DNA from: Sphaerisporangium sp. TRM90804
GTDB taxonomy: Bacteria > Actinomycetota > Actinomycetes > Streptosporangiales > Streptosporangiaceae
DNA: 64,000 bases
Assembly: GCF_029846175.1 (NCBI RefSeq)
Contig: NZ_JARWAC010000002.1
Span: 186,001 to 250,000, forward strand
Direction of reading: 5' to 3'
Shown here: positions 1 to 7,465 of the stretch, piece after piece
How the letters are laid out: every line of letters starts with the position of its first letter
How positions within the stretch are numbered: position 1 is the first letter of the stretch
Program-made: the position numbers and the translations under genes
The notes under the pieces: model-generated
What the model was told of the DNA's origin: nothing
Seen by the model: only the letters and a program-made list of their open reading frames with translations
The model's database searches: none

Positions 1-528
1 CGCGATCGCCACCCCCAGCCACAGGTACTGGACGCCCTGGGAGTACAGCACGATGAAGGCGCCGGCGGTGATGCCGATGTTGATGAACCCCGACGTCATC
101 GCCTTGCCCGGCACGCCGATGCCGAGCGCCCGCAGCGCGAGGCCGATCATCAGGACGACCACGACGTCCCGGCCCACCGGGAGCCGATCGGCCAGCAGGT
201 GGGCGCCGAACCCGGCGGCGACGGCGAAGAACAGGGAGTGCGTCGCGTGACGGTGGCCACCGCTGGCCCAGTTGACCGCCTTGCTCAGCACCCAGGTGGC
301 CGGGCCGAAGGTCTGCGCGATGGTCGCGTGCGGGTGGTCCAGGTCGGGCAGCATCGCGGCGCCCGCGCAGACGAGCGTCCCTGCGATCAGCTCGGCGGGC
401 GTCAGGACCCCGGCCACCATGGGCGCCACGTCGGCGGCGAAGCCGCCGGCCGAGGGCAGCGCGGCGAGCCCTGGAGCCACCAGGAGCCAGAGCGCCGCCC
501 CGCTCAGCGCGTGTGTGTGGCCCATCAT
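1..528 (-). CDS. Metal-dependent hydrolase, YdjM/DUF457 family (3' end beyond window)
   Basis: Reading the minus strand from an ATG-ATG pair at 528/525 gives 176 codons with no stop before the window edge, so the C-terminus is missing. The protein begins MMGHTHALSG and carries PDLDHPH at residues 61–67 and GHRHATHS at 91–98, the His/Asp clusters of the membrane-bound metal-dependent hydrolase family (PF04307). Hydrophobic stretches around residues 11–30, 45–60, 98–110 and beyond 120 fit an integral membrane protein. The substrate of this family is unknown; E. coli YdjM is SOS-induced. No strong ribosome binding site is visible, and either ATG may be used. Confidence 0.85.
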   Translation of the reverse strand, partial: MMGHTHALSGAALWLLVAPGLAALPSAGGFAADVAPMVAGVLTPAELIAGTLVCAGAAMLPDLDHPHATIAQTFGPATWVLSKAVNWASGGHRHATHSLFFAVAAGFGAHLLADRLPVGRDVVVVLMIGLALRALGIGVPGKAMTSGFINIGITAGAFIVLYSQGVQYLWLGVAIA

Positions 529-754
529 CCGATCATCACGATCGGGCACGTTACGGCAAAATCCATACAAGACGGCGGAAGCTCATCACCAAGCGCGCGG
601 CGTGTCGCTTCCCCCGCGGGGGCCATGCCTGCCGCCTGGGAAAACAAGACCGGGACCGTTCCGCTCCAAGAGCACCCCCCAGCCCTCTCAAAGCAGAACG
701 ATCCCGTTCGATTGCTGATAACGCTCGAATCTCAGCCGGTGTTCCCCGTCCAGC

Positions 755-768
755 GTGATCTGGGTCAC
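755..768. promoter_or_regulatory. Candidate Crp-type binding site
   Basis: The sequence GTGATCTGGGTCAC is an exact GTGA-N6-TCAC dyad, the core consensus for actinobacterial Crp/GlxR regulators. It lies about 155 bp before the padR start and about 227 bp before the divergent hydrolase start. A matching dyad lies before otsA at 19511–19524. Function is inferred from motif shape only. Confidence 0.35.
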
Positions 769-865
769 TTTCCAGGTAAAACCTGCCGCCGCCCGCTCCC
801 GGAGCGGTGACGAGCCGCTCCCGTCCGCGCGATTTCCGTCCTGAGGGTTGTTCTATGAACGGTCG

Positions 866-875
866 CGATATATCG
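866..875. promoter_or_regulatory. Possible PadR operator palindrome
   Basis: CGATATATCG is a perfect 10-bp palindrome about 50 bp upstream of the padR start. It sits in GC-rich DNA where an AT-rich palindrome is rare by chance. PadR regulators usually autoregulate through dyads in their own promoter, so this is a reasonable operator candidate. Confidence 0.35.
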
Positions 876-923
876 TTGAGCCATCACGTACGGTCGACAA
901 GCGATCGTCACGAGAGGAGTGAC

Positions 924-1658
924 ATGACATACGCACACTCGATGGGCGGCGGGGCATCCTGGCCGCACCATCGCGACATCAGGGCGGCGCTGGGAGCGCT
1001 GGCGGCCTGGCACGAGGGGCACCACGGCCCGCCGCGCGGCCACCGGGGCCCGGCCGCGGAGGGCGAGCACCCCGAGCACCGTCACAGGGGACGCCGTGGC
1101 CCGGGGCCGTTCCCCTGGGACTTCGGACGGGGCGGCCCGTTCGGCCCGGGGTTCGGCGGCGGGTTCGGCGGGGGCCGCGGGCCGTTCGGCAGGGGCTCGC
1201 GCAAGGCCAAGCGGGGCGACGTCCGCGCCGCCATCCTCGCGCTGCTCGCCGAGGAGCCGCGCAACGGCTACCAGATCATCCAGGAGATCGCCCGGCGCAG
1301 CGAGGGCGGCTGGAAGCCCAGCCCCGGCGCCGTCTACCCGGCGCTGCAGCAGCTCACCGACGAGGGGCTCGTGCAGGCCGAGGAGACCGACGGCCGCAAG
1401 ACCTTCATCCTCACCGAGGCCGGCCGGGCCTACGTCGGCGAGCACCCCGAGGAGGTACGCGCCCCCTGGGAGGACATGACCCCCGATCTCGACGAGGGCG
1501 TCTTCGAGCTCTTCGACCTGTCGCGCCAGGCCGCGGCGGCACTGTTCCAGGTCGCGCAGACCGGCAGCGACGCCCAGGTCAAGCAGGCCAAGCAGGTGCT
1601 CAACGAGACCCGCCGCAAGCTCTACCAGATCCTCGCCGACGGCGACGCCGAGGAGTGA
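924..1658 (+). CDS. PadR family transcriptional regulator with Gly/His-rich N-terminus
   Basis: This is a predicted DNA-binding repressor of 244 residues. The winged-helix PadR domain covers about residues 97–175 (GDVRAAILALL, then GYQIIQEI, then PSPGAVYPALQQL, then GRKTFILT). A C-terminal helix around 195–240 fits the family's dimerisation segment. The first 90 residues are low complexity and rich in Gly, His, Arg and Pro. The start at 924 is chosen because GAGAGGAGTGAC lies just before it; an in-frame start at 807 is upstream of this site and less likely. It is followed after 6 bases by a DUF1707 membrane protein, so the two are probably co-transcribed. This PadR–DUF1707 pairing is common in actinobacteria; the ligand is unknown. 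Confidence 0.9.
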   Translation: MTYAHSMGGGASWPHHRDIRAALGALAAWHEGHHGPPRGHRGPAAEGEHPEHRHRGRRGPGPFPWDFGRGGPFGPGFGGGFGGGRGPFGRGSRKAKRGDVRAAILALLAEEPRNGYQIIQEIARRSEGGWKPSPGAVYPALQQLTDEGLVQAEETDGRKTFILTEAGRAYVGEHPEEVRAPWEDMTPDLDEGVFELFDLSRQAAAALFQVAQTGSDAQVKQAKQVLNETRRKLYQILADGDAEE

Positions 1659-1664
1659 CCTTCC

Positions 1665-2246
1665 ATGACCTCGCGGGACGACCTGCGGATCGGTGACGCC
1701 GAACGCGAAGAGGTGGCGTCGGCCCTGCGCGAGCACTTCGCGCAGGGGCGGCTCACCCACGACGAACTTGACGAACGGCTCGGCACCGTCCTGACCGCCC
1801 GGGTGCGGGGCGAGCTCGACCGGGTCATGGCCGACCTGCCCGAGCAGGCCGCCGCGCGGCCCTCGCACCACAGTGAACGCCACGGCGGCCGCCGTCACGG
1901 GCCCGGGCGGCCCGCGGGTCCCATGGACGGCGGATTCCCCGGCCGTTACCCGCCGATGCCGCCGCACGCCGACCTGGCGACCTGGGGCCACCACCTGGCC
2001 GCGCGCCGCGAAGGCCCCGGGCGGCGGCACCACCGCCACCGGCCGCCGGCGCCGCTCATGATCGCCGGAGTCGTCCTGGTGGCCATGCTCGTCACCGGCT
2101 CGTTCTGGCCGCTGTTCGCGGCCCTGAAGTTCGTGTTCCTCGCGTGGCTGGTGATCGGCGTGCTGACGTTCGCCCGCCATCGACACCGCCACCACGCGCC
2201 CCACCAGGGGTTCCCCCACCGATTCCCCCACGGGCGCCGCCCCTGA
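1665..2246 (+). CDS. DUF1707 and membrane-segment protein
   Basis: The product has 193 residues. Residues 1–60 form a DUF1707 (SHOCT-like) domain with the usual LRIGDAERE start and LTHDELDERL core. A Pro/Gly/His-rich linker covers 61–130, two hydrophobic segments cover about 131–148 and 150–168, and the tail is His/Arg-rich. The start is 6 bases after the padR stop, and GAGGAG overlapping the end of padR can serve as ribosome binding site. DUF1707 proteins are short membrane-associated proteins of unknown biochemical role. Coupling to padR suggests it is part of the same regulated unit. Confidence 0.88.
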   Translation: MTSRDDLRIGDAEREEVASALREHFAQGRLTHDELDERLGTVLTARVRGELDRVMADLPEQAAARPSHHSERHGGRRHGPGRPAGPMDGGFPGRYPPMPPHADLATWGHHLAARREGPGRRHHRHRPPAPLMIAGVVLVAMLVTGSFWPLFAALKFVFLAWLVIGVLTFARHRHRHHAPHQGFPHRFPHGRRP

Positions 2247-2509
2247 CACGGCACCCGCGGCGCTCCGTCACGCCGGGCAGGCCCTCGCGGCCGCCCGGCG
2301 TCCGGCGTGTCAAGACGATCACCGAGCGACGTTTTGGGTCTTGACGCTCCCAGTCAGCCGTTTCATGATCTGCCTGTTTAACCGGCGCCGTCTCACCGGG
2401 TTTCGGTCCGCGCGGCTCCGGGCATGGTCGCGCACGCATCCGAGCACCTCGCGCCACCGGCCTGTGGCGGACGCCTGGGCCGCACCCCCCGACCAGGAGG
2501 AGTCGCCCC

Positions 2510-3154
2510 ATGATCCCGATTACGGACAATCAATTAGATTGCCACGTTTTCGAGCGGGTCTGGGAGACGGACGGCGTCACGCTGCCCGTGGAGACGTACG
2601 GCCCGGAGTTCCGCGCGGCGTACGAGAACGCCCGCGGCGTGGTCTGGAAGCTCGAACGCGCGCAGTACTTCCACGAGCCCTACGAGCCGAGCTGGGTCGC
2701 CATGGCCGAGGGCGACTGGGAACGTTCCCTCCAGCTGATCGGCGAGCTGCGCGCGTCGCTGGCCGCCGACTACTCCGGGTACGCCGAGTTCCGTCGCGTG
2801 CGGGTCGTCGAGCCGCCGCTCACGCCGTACATGCAGTGGGAGCTGCACGTGCTGGCCGCCCGGGTGGAGGCGGGCGAGCGCATCCGGGTGGTGCCGGCCT
2901 CGGCGGTCGGGCGCTACGAACGCTCGCGGGCGCTGCCCGAGCTGCTGATCCTCGACCCCGGCCTGATGTACGAGGTGCTGTACGACGCCGACGGCCGGCA
3001 TCTGGGCGGCCGCCGGGTCACCGACGCCGACGCCATAAAGGCGTGCACGTCCTCACTCGCCTCGATGTACGGCTGGGGGGAGGAACTGGCCTCCTACTAC
3101 CGGCGCGAGGTCGTGCCGCTCCCCCCGCCCGCCGCGAGCCGGCGGCCGGCCTGA
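2510..3154 (+). CDS. DUF6879 family protein
   Basis: The product is a soluble protein of 214 residues. It contains the family pattern of an early aromatic/Glu-rich half (VWKLERAQYF, then WERSLQLI) and the core FRRVRVVEPPLTPYMQWEL, followed by GERIRVVPA and a LLILDPGLMYEVLYD strand pair. This matches the actinobacterial DUF6879 family, often found beside helix-turn-helix regulators; no such neighbour exists here. The start is fixed by CAGGAGGAG ten bases upstream. Function is unknown. No signal peptide or membrane segment is seen. Confidence 0.8.
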   Translation: MIPITDNQLDCHVFERVWETDGVTLPVETYGPEFRAAYENARGVVWKLERAQYFHEPYEPSWVAMAEGDWERSLQLIGELRASLAADYSGYAEFRRVRVVEPPLTPYMQWELHVLAARVEAGERIRVVPASAVGRYERSRALPELLILDPGLMYEVLYDADGRHLGGRRVTDADAIKACTSSLASMYGWGEELASYYRREVVPLPPPAASRRPA

Positions 3155-3161
3155 GCGCGCC

Positions 3162-3194
3162 GCGCCGGCCTCCTCGCGAGGGACCGGCCGGCGC
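3162..3194. terminator. Stem-loop between convergent genes
   Basis: GCGCCGGCC at 3162–3170 pairs perfectly with GGCCGGCGC at 3186–3194 across a 15-base loop. It lies between the convergent DUF6879 and oxidoreductase genes and has no U-tract, as is usual for actinobacterial terminators. Confidence 0.55.
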
Positions 3195-3214
3195 GCGCGG
3201 GCCGGTCCCGCGGC

Positions 3215-4138
3215 TCAGACGTGCGGGAGCACCTCGGCGGCGATGAGCTCCAGGTGGTCCAGGTCCGACAGGTCGAGCACCTGCAGGTACATGCGCTCGG
3301 CGCCGGCCTTGGAGAACGTGCCGATCTTGTCCACGACCTCGTGCGGCGTGCCGGCCAGGCCGTTCTCCCGCAGCTCGCCGACCTCGCGGCCGATCGCCGC
3401 GGCGCGCCGGGCCAGCTCGGCCTCGTCCGCGCCGACGCACACGATCTGCGCGGCCGAGAGCAGCGTGGACTCGCGCCCGGCGTCCTCGCACGCCTGCCGC
3501 ACCCGCCCGAACGCGGCCGCGGTGTCGTCCAGGCCCATGAACGGCACGTTGTACTCGTCGGCGAACCGCGCCGCCAGGCGGGGGGTGCGCTTGGCGCCGA
3601 CGCCGCCGATGATCACCGGCGGGCGCGGCGACTGTGCCGGCTTGGGCAGCGCCGGGGAGTCGGCGAGCCGGTAGTAGGCGCCCTCGAAGGAGAAGGAGCC
3701 GCCCGGCTCGGTCGTCCAGAGGCCGGTCACGATCTCCAGCTGCTCCTCGAAGCGGGCGAACCGCTCGGCCGGCGGCGGGAACGGGATGCCGTACGCCTTG
3801 TGCTCGGCGTCGAACCAGCCGGTGCCGAAGCCGAACTCGACCCGGCCGCCGCTCATCCGGTCCACCTGGGCGACGCTGATCGCCAGCGGGCCGGGCAGGC
3901 GGAACGTCGCGCTCGTGACGAGCGTGCCGAGGCGGATGGTCGAGGTCTCGCGGGCGAGGGCGCCGAGCGTCACCCAGGAGTCGGTGGGGCCGGGGGCCGG
4001 GTCGCCGCCGTCCACGGGCAGGTAGTGGTCGGAGCGGAAGAACGCGTCGAAGCGGAGGCGTTCGGCGGCCTGCGCGACCCGCAACTGGTCCTCGTATGTG
4101 GCCCCCTGCTGGGGCTCGGTGAAGATCCTCAGTTTCAT
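3215..4138 (-). CDS. LLM-class F420-dependent oxidoreductase
   Basis: The product is a 307-residue luciferase-like monooxygenase family protein, most likely using F420 rather than FMN. Visible family marks are the first strand MKLRIFTEP, FDAFFRSDHYL, TSTIRLGTLVTSATFR, the VDRMSGGRVEFGFGTGW block and PPVIIGGVGAKRTPRLAARFADEYN. The start at 4138 is chosen because homology begins at MKLRIF; a longer in-frame reading to 4303 runs into the ligase promoter. It is transcribed divergently from the DNA ligase gene. The substrate cannot be told from sequence. Confidence 0.88.
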   Translation of the reverse strand: MKLRIFTEPQQGATYEDQLRVAQAAERLRFDAFFRSDHYLPVDGGDPAPGPTDSWVTLGALARETSTIRLGTLVTSATFRLPGPLAISVAQVDRMSGGRVEFGFGTGWFDAEHKAYGIPFPPPAERFARFEEQLEIVTGLWTTEPGGSFSFEGAYYRLADSPALPKPAQSPRPPVIIGGVGAKRTPRLAARFADEYNVPFMGLDDTAAAFGRVRQACEDAGRESTLLSAAQIVCVGADEAELARRAAAIGREVGELRENGLAGTPHEVVDKIGTFSKAGAERMYLQVLDLSDLDHLELIAAEVLPHV

Positions 4139-4293
4139 AGCACCATTATCCCGGCGATTCGGACACGCCTTCCGGGCGGGCGTACCCTCTCGGACGATCC
4201 AAACCTTCCGCGCCCCCGATAGGGGACCCCGGTTGTGAATCCATCTCGCATAACCCACCATGCGAACCGGCCGCGGTGGGTAAGTAAGCGCCC

Positions 4294-5289
4294 ATGGGGG
4301 CACTACCCGCCTACACGCCCATGCTCGCCCAGGCCGGCCCGCTGCCGCCGCCCGGCGACGAGGACGCGTGGGGACACGAGATGAAGTGGGACGGCGTGCG
4401 CGTGCTCGCGTACGTGCAGGACTCCGCGCTGCGGCTGATCTCCCGCAACGGCAAGGAGGTGACCGCCGCCTATCCCGAGCTCTACCCCCTGGCGGGGTCG
4501 GTGGGCGGCCACGACGTGGTGCTCGACGGGGAGGTCGTCGCGTTCGACGAGGCGGGCCGCCCGAGCTTCTCGGTCCTGCAGCACCGCATGCACAAGCGGC
4601 GCGCCGACCAGGTCCAGCGGCTGGCCCAGGCCGTGCCGGTGACGCTCATGCTCTTCGACGTGCTGCACGTCGGCACCGAGCCGGTCGTCGCCCTGCCCTA
4701 CGCCGAGCGGCGCGAGCTGCTGGAGAGCATCGTCACCCCCGGCGCGCGCTGGCAGGTGCCGGTCTGGTTCCGCGACGACGGCGCGCAGGCGCTGGAGCTG
4801 AGCCGCCGCCTCGGCATCGAGGGCATCGTGTCCAAGCGCCTCCGCTCGCCCTACCGCCCGGGCCGCAGGTCGCCCGACTGGACCAAGGTCAAGAACGTCC
4901 GCGCCCAGGAGGTGATCGTCGTCGGCTGGACCCCCGGCCAGGGCCGCCGCGCCTCCACGATCGGCGCGCTCCTGCTCGGGGTGCACGAGGGCGGCCGCCT
5001 GGTCTACGCGGGCAACGTCGGCACGGGCTTCACCGACGAGACGCTGCAGGACCTCGGCCGGCTGCTCGCGCCGCTGGCGCGCGCCACCGTCCCCGTCGAC
5101 GGCCCGGTGCCGCGCGAGCAGACGAGGAACGCCCGCTGGGTGGAGCCGGTGGTGGTCGCCGAGGTGCAGTACGCCGAGTGGACCGTCGAGGGACGCCTGC
5201 GCCACGCCTCCTGGCGGGGCCTGCGTGACGACAAGGAGCCCGCCGACGTCATCCGCGAGGAGACCGAGCCCCCGCAGATGGCAGGATGA
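4294..5289 (+). CDS. ATP-dependent DNA ligase, LigD ligase-domain type
   Basis: The product has 331 residues and contains only the ligase domain of the LigD type. The nucleotidyl-accepting lysine is K31 in EMKWDGVR. Other motifs are SRNGKEV, DGEVVAF (about 78–84), EGIVSKR (176–182) and DWTKVK (195–200). The C-terminal OB-fold includes VVGWTPGQG and the late motif EVQYAEWT. It would seal nicks after AMP transfer from ATP in end joining or base-excision repair. No polymerase or nuclease domain and no Ku gene is present in the window. Its last 41 bases overlap the 3' end of a small opposite-strand gene. Confidence 0.9.
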   Translation: MGALPAYTPMLAQAGPLPPPGDEDAWGHEMKWDGVRVLAYVQDSALRLISRNGKEVTAAYPELYPLAGSVGGHDVVLDGEVVAFDEAGRPSFSVLQHRMHKRRADQVQRLAQAVPVTLMLFDVLHVGTEPVVALPYAERRELLESIVTPGARWQVPVWFRDDGAQALELSRRLGIEGIVSKRLRSPYRPGRRSPDWTKVKNVRAQEVIVVGWTPGQGRRASTIGALLLGVHEGGRLVYAGNVGTGFTDETLQDLGRLLAPLARATVPVDGPVPREQTRNARWVEPVVVAEVQYAEWTVEGRLRHASWRGLRDDKEPADVIREETEPPQMAG

Positions 5290-5440
5290 ACAGCTCGACC
5301 AGCTCGTCCAGGCTCACGTAGCGCGCGACCTCCGCGAGCGAACGGCAGTAGGCCACCACGAACCCGTACTGCCGCACCCGCAGCCGCACCCGCCCGTCCA
5401 GCCTGATCGGCTCCACCTCGTATCCCGGCCCCCCACCCAT
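5249..5440 (-). CDS. Small conserved actinobacterial protein
   Basis: The product has 63 residues with a core of RLDGRVRLRV, YGFVVAYCRSLAEVARYV and LDELVEL. Small proteins with this layout, a beta hairpin followed by an AEVARYVDLxxLVE helix, recur across actinomycetes as hypotheticals, sometimes mislabelled as transposase. It ends inside the last codons of the ligase gene on the other strand. Function is unknown. The reading frame is supported by the family-like pattern and not by neighbours. Confidence 0.6.
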   Translation of the reverse strand: MGGGPGYEVEPIRLDGRVRLRVRQYGFVVAYCRSLAEVARYVSLDELVELFILPSAGARSPRG

Positions 5441-5554
5441 CGTGACATGGCGCGAACTGTAGAAAACCGCACGTCAAGCGGGGGCAAAGCACTGTGCGCC
5501 CGGCGTCCCGGTCGCGTGCCAGTATGGGGGCGAGATCAGGGAAAGGACCGGAGC

Positions 5555-6136
5555 ATGCCCTTCACGGCACCCCCGAGGACCGCTGCCTGGCGGCACCTCC
5601 ACGCGCGCGACGGCTTCGAGGTCGTCTACTTCCGCCCCACCCCCGAGGGCCTCCACGTCGAGGGCTGCACGACGGCCTACGAGGACGGCCAGACCTGGAT
5701 CGTCGACTACGCCGTCGAACTGGACACCGCCTGGCTCACCCGAAGCGCCCAGATCAGCGGCCGCTCCTCCGCCGGCTCACGCCAGGTCACCCTCAAGGCC
5801 GACGGCGCCGGCCACTGGTGGGTCGACGGCTCCCCCGCCCCCCATCTCGAAGGCTGCCTGGACGTCGACCTGGAGTCCTCGGCGATGACCAACACCTTCC
5901 CGATCCACAACCTCGCCCTGCGGGCCGGCGTCCGCACCCCCGCCCCCGCCGCCTACGTCAGAGCCGAGGACCTGACGGTGTCCCGCCTCGAACAGACCTA
6001 CACCCGCCTCCCCGCCGACCCGCCCCACCACCGCTACGACTACACCTCCCCCGCCTTCGACTTCGCCTGCCGCCTCACCTACGACGACCACGGCCTCGTC
6101 CTCGACTACCCCGGCATCGCCACCCGCACGGCCTGA
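5555..6136 (+). CDS. Putative glycolipid-binding protein (PF06475/DUF1089)
   Basis: The product has 193 residues. It has the single-domain beta-rich arrangement of the glycolipid-binding family: AAWRHLHARDGFEVVYF, HVEGCTTAYEDGQTWIVDYAVELD, WWVDG and the conserved LEGCLDVDLESSAMTNTFPIHNL. The start at 5555 follows GAAAGGACCGGAGC. The family resembles the lipoprotein LolA/LolB-like fold and is linked to glycolipid binding by annotation rather than by well-studied biochemistry. There is no signal peptide, so it is probably cytoplasmic. It is convergent with the methyltransferase gene, with 21 bases between the stops. Confidence 0.85.
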   Translation: MPFTAPPRTAAWRHLHARDGFEVVYFRPTPEGLHVEGCTTAYEDGQTWIVDYAVELDTAWLTRSAQISGRSSAGSRQVTLKADGAGHWWVDGSPAPHLEGCLDVDLESSAMTNTFPIHNLALRAGVRTPAPAAYVRAEDLTVSRLEQTYTRLPADPPHHRYDYTSPAFDFACRLTYDDHGLVLDYPGIATRTA

Positions 6137-6157
6137 CGACGACCCGCCTTCTCGGGG

Positions 6158-7465
6158 TCAGCGGGGAGCGGCGGCGGCGGAGGGCTGACGGGGCTCTCGG
6201 GTCAGTAGGGCGACGCATTCGACGTGGTGGGTCATGGGGAAGGCGTCGAAGGCGCGCAGGGCGGTGGTCTGGTAGCCGAGGGGGGCGAACCAGGCCAGGT
6301 CGCGGGCCAGGGTGGCGGGGTCGCAGGAGACGTAGACGATCCTGGCGGCCTCCAGGGCGGCCACTCTGGTGACGACGTCGCGGCCGAGGCCGGTGCGCGG
6401 GGGGTCGGCGACGACGATGTCGGCGCGTTCGACGCCCAGGCGGTCGAGGGCGTCCTCGACGCGGCCGCGCTCCACGCGGGCTTGGGGCAGGTCGCGCAGG
6501 TTGTGGCGGGCGTCCTGGACGGCGCGGGCCTCGGACTCGATGCCGAGGACGGCTCCCTCGGGACCGACGGCCTCGGCCAGGTCGGCGGCGAACAGGCCGA
6601 CGCCGCAGTACAGGTCGAGGGCCCAGTCGCCGGGGCTCGGCGCGGCGTACTCGCGCACGGCGGCCAGCAGCGTCCGCGCGGCGCCGGGGTGGACCTGCCA
6701 GAAGCCGCTGCCGGTGACCTGGAAGTCACGGCCGCCGGCACGCTCGGTGAGCGTCGCCCGGCCCCGGACGGCGCGGACGTGCCCCCGCCCCTCGTCGACC
6801 AGCACGTGGGCGTCGGCCCCGAGGTCGGGCACGGCCACCGTGCGGTGGGGCTTCGGGGCGACCACGACGGCGCGGTCGGCGCCGGAGGTGGCGATCGCCT
6901 CCACGCTGGAGGCTCCCCGCCAGCCGCGGCGCTCGACGCCCAGGCGCTCCACCTCGGGGTGGGCGATCAGGCAGGCGTCGACGGGCTCGATCTCGTGCGA
7001 GCGGTGCCGGCGCAGGCCGGGCGTGCCGTCGGGCGCCACCGCGAACTGCACGCGCGTGCGCCAGCCCAGGTAGCCGGGCGCGCCGGGGACCTCCTCGACG
7101 TCGACCTTCATCTCGATGCCGGCGAGCCGCTGGAGCTGCTCGACGACCACCTCGCCCTTCAGCCGCCGCTGGGCCTCCGGCGTGGCGTGCTGCCAGTCGC
7201 AGCCGCCGCACTTGCCGGGCCCGGCGAACGGGCAGGGCGGCGTGACGCGGTCGGGCGACGGGTCGAGGATCTCCACGGCGTCCGCCCGCAGGAACCGGGC
7301 CGTCTCGTCGGTCACCTCGGCCAGTACCCGCTCGCCCGGCAGGGCGTGGCGGACGAAGACGACGCGGCCCTCATGGCGCGCGACGCACCACCCCCCGTTG
7401 GCGACACGCTCCACGTTGAGTTCGATGGTCACTCCGGTCCCCCGCTCACGTTTTGACGTGGTCAT
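6158..7465 (-). CDS. TRAM-domain class I SAM-dependent RNA (uracil-5-)methyltransferase, TrmA/RumA family
   Basis: The product has 435 residues and methylates a uracil in rRNA or tRNA. A TRAM domain covers about residues 12–70. Iron-sulfur cysteines C78, C86 and C89 lie in CPFAGPGKCGGC, with a likely fourth cysteine in VDACLIAHP. The SAM-binding core has LDLYCGVGLFAADLA and VVADPPRTGLG, and the catalytic cysteine is in YVSCDPATLARD. The order methyltransferase–permease–CeoB–CeoC matches M. tuberculosis Rv2689c–Rv2692. Its start overlaps the end of the permease gene by 20 bases, so they are probably co-translated. A GTG at 7432 is an alternative start. Confidence 0.92.
   Translation of the reverse strand: MTTSKRERGTGVTIELNVERVANGGWCVARHEGRVVFVRHALPGERVLAEVTDETARFLRADAVEILDPSPDRVTPPCPFAGPGKCGGCDWQHATPEAQRRLKGEVVVEQLQRLAGIEMKVDVEEVPGAPGYLGWRTRVQFAVAPDGTPGLRRHRSHEIEPVDACLIAHPEVERLGVERRGWRGASSVEAIATSGADRAVVVAPKPHRTVAVPDLGADAHVLVDEGRGHVRAVRGRATLTERAGGRDFQVTGSGFWQVHPGAARTLLAAVREYAAPSPGDWALDLYCGVGLFAADLAEAVGPEGAVLGIESEARAVQDARHNLRDLPQARVERGRVEDALDRLGVERADIVVADPPRTGLGRDVVTRVAALEAARIVYVSCDPATLARDLAWFAPLGYQTTALRAFDAFPMTHHVECVALLTREPRQPSAAAAPR

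Larger units (their letters stand above)
529..923. other. Divergent intergenic region between the hydrolase and padR
   Basis: No convincing gene is seen here. The region carries the shared upstream DNA of two divergent genes. Recognisable elements are a GTGA-N6-TCAC dyad at 755–768 and a CGATATATCG palindrome at 866–875, both listed separately. Base composition is lower in GC than the flanking genes, as expected for promoter DNA. Confidence 0.6.

Noticed and set aside
2341-3246. Open frame overlapping the DUF6879 gene in another frame
   Set aside because: Its product is Arg/Ala/Gly-rich shadow sequence; the DUF6879 frame has a ribosome binding site and family pattern.
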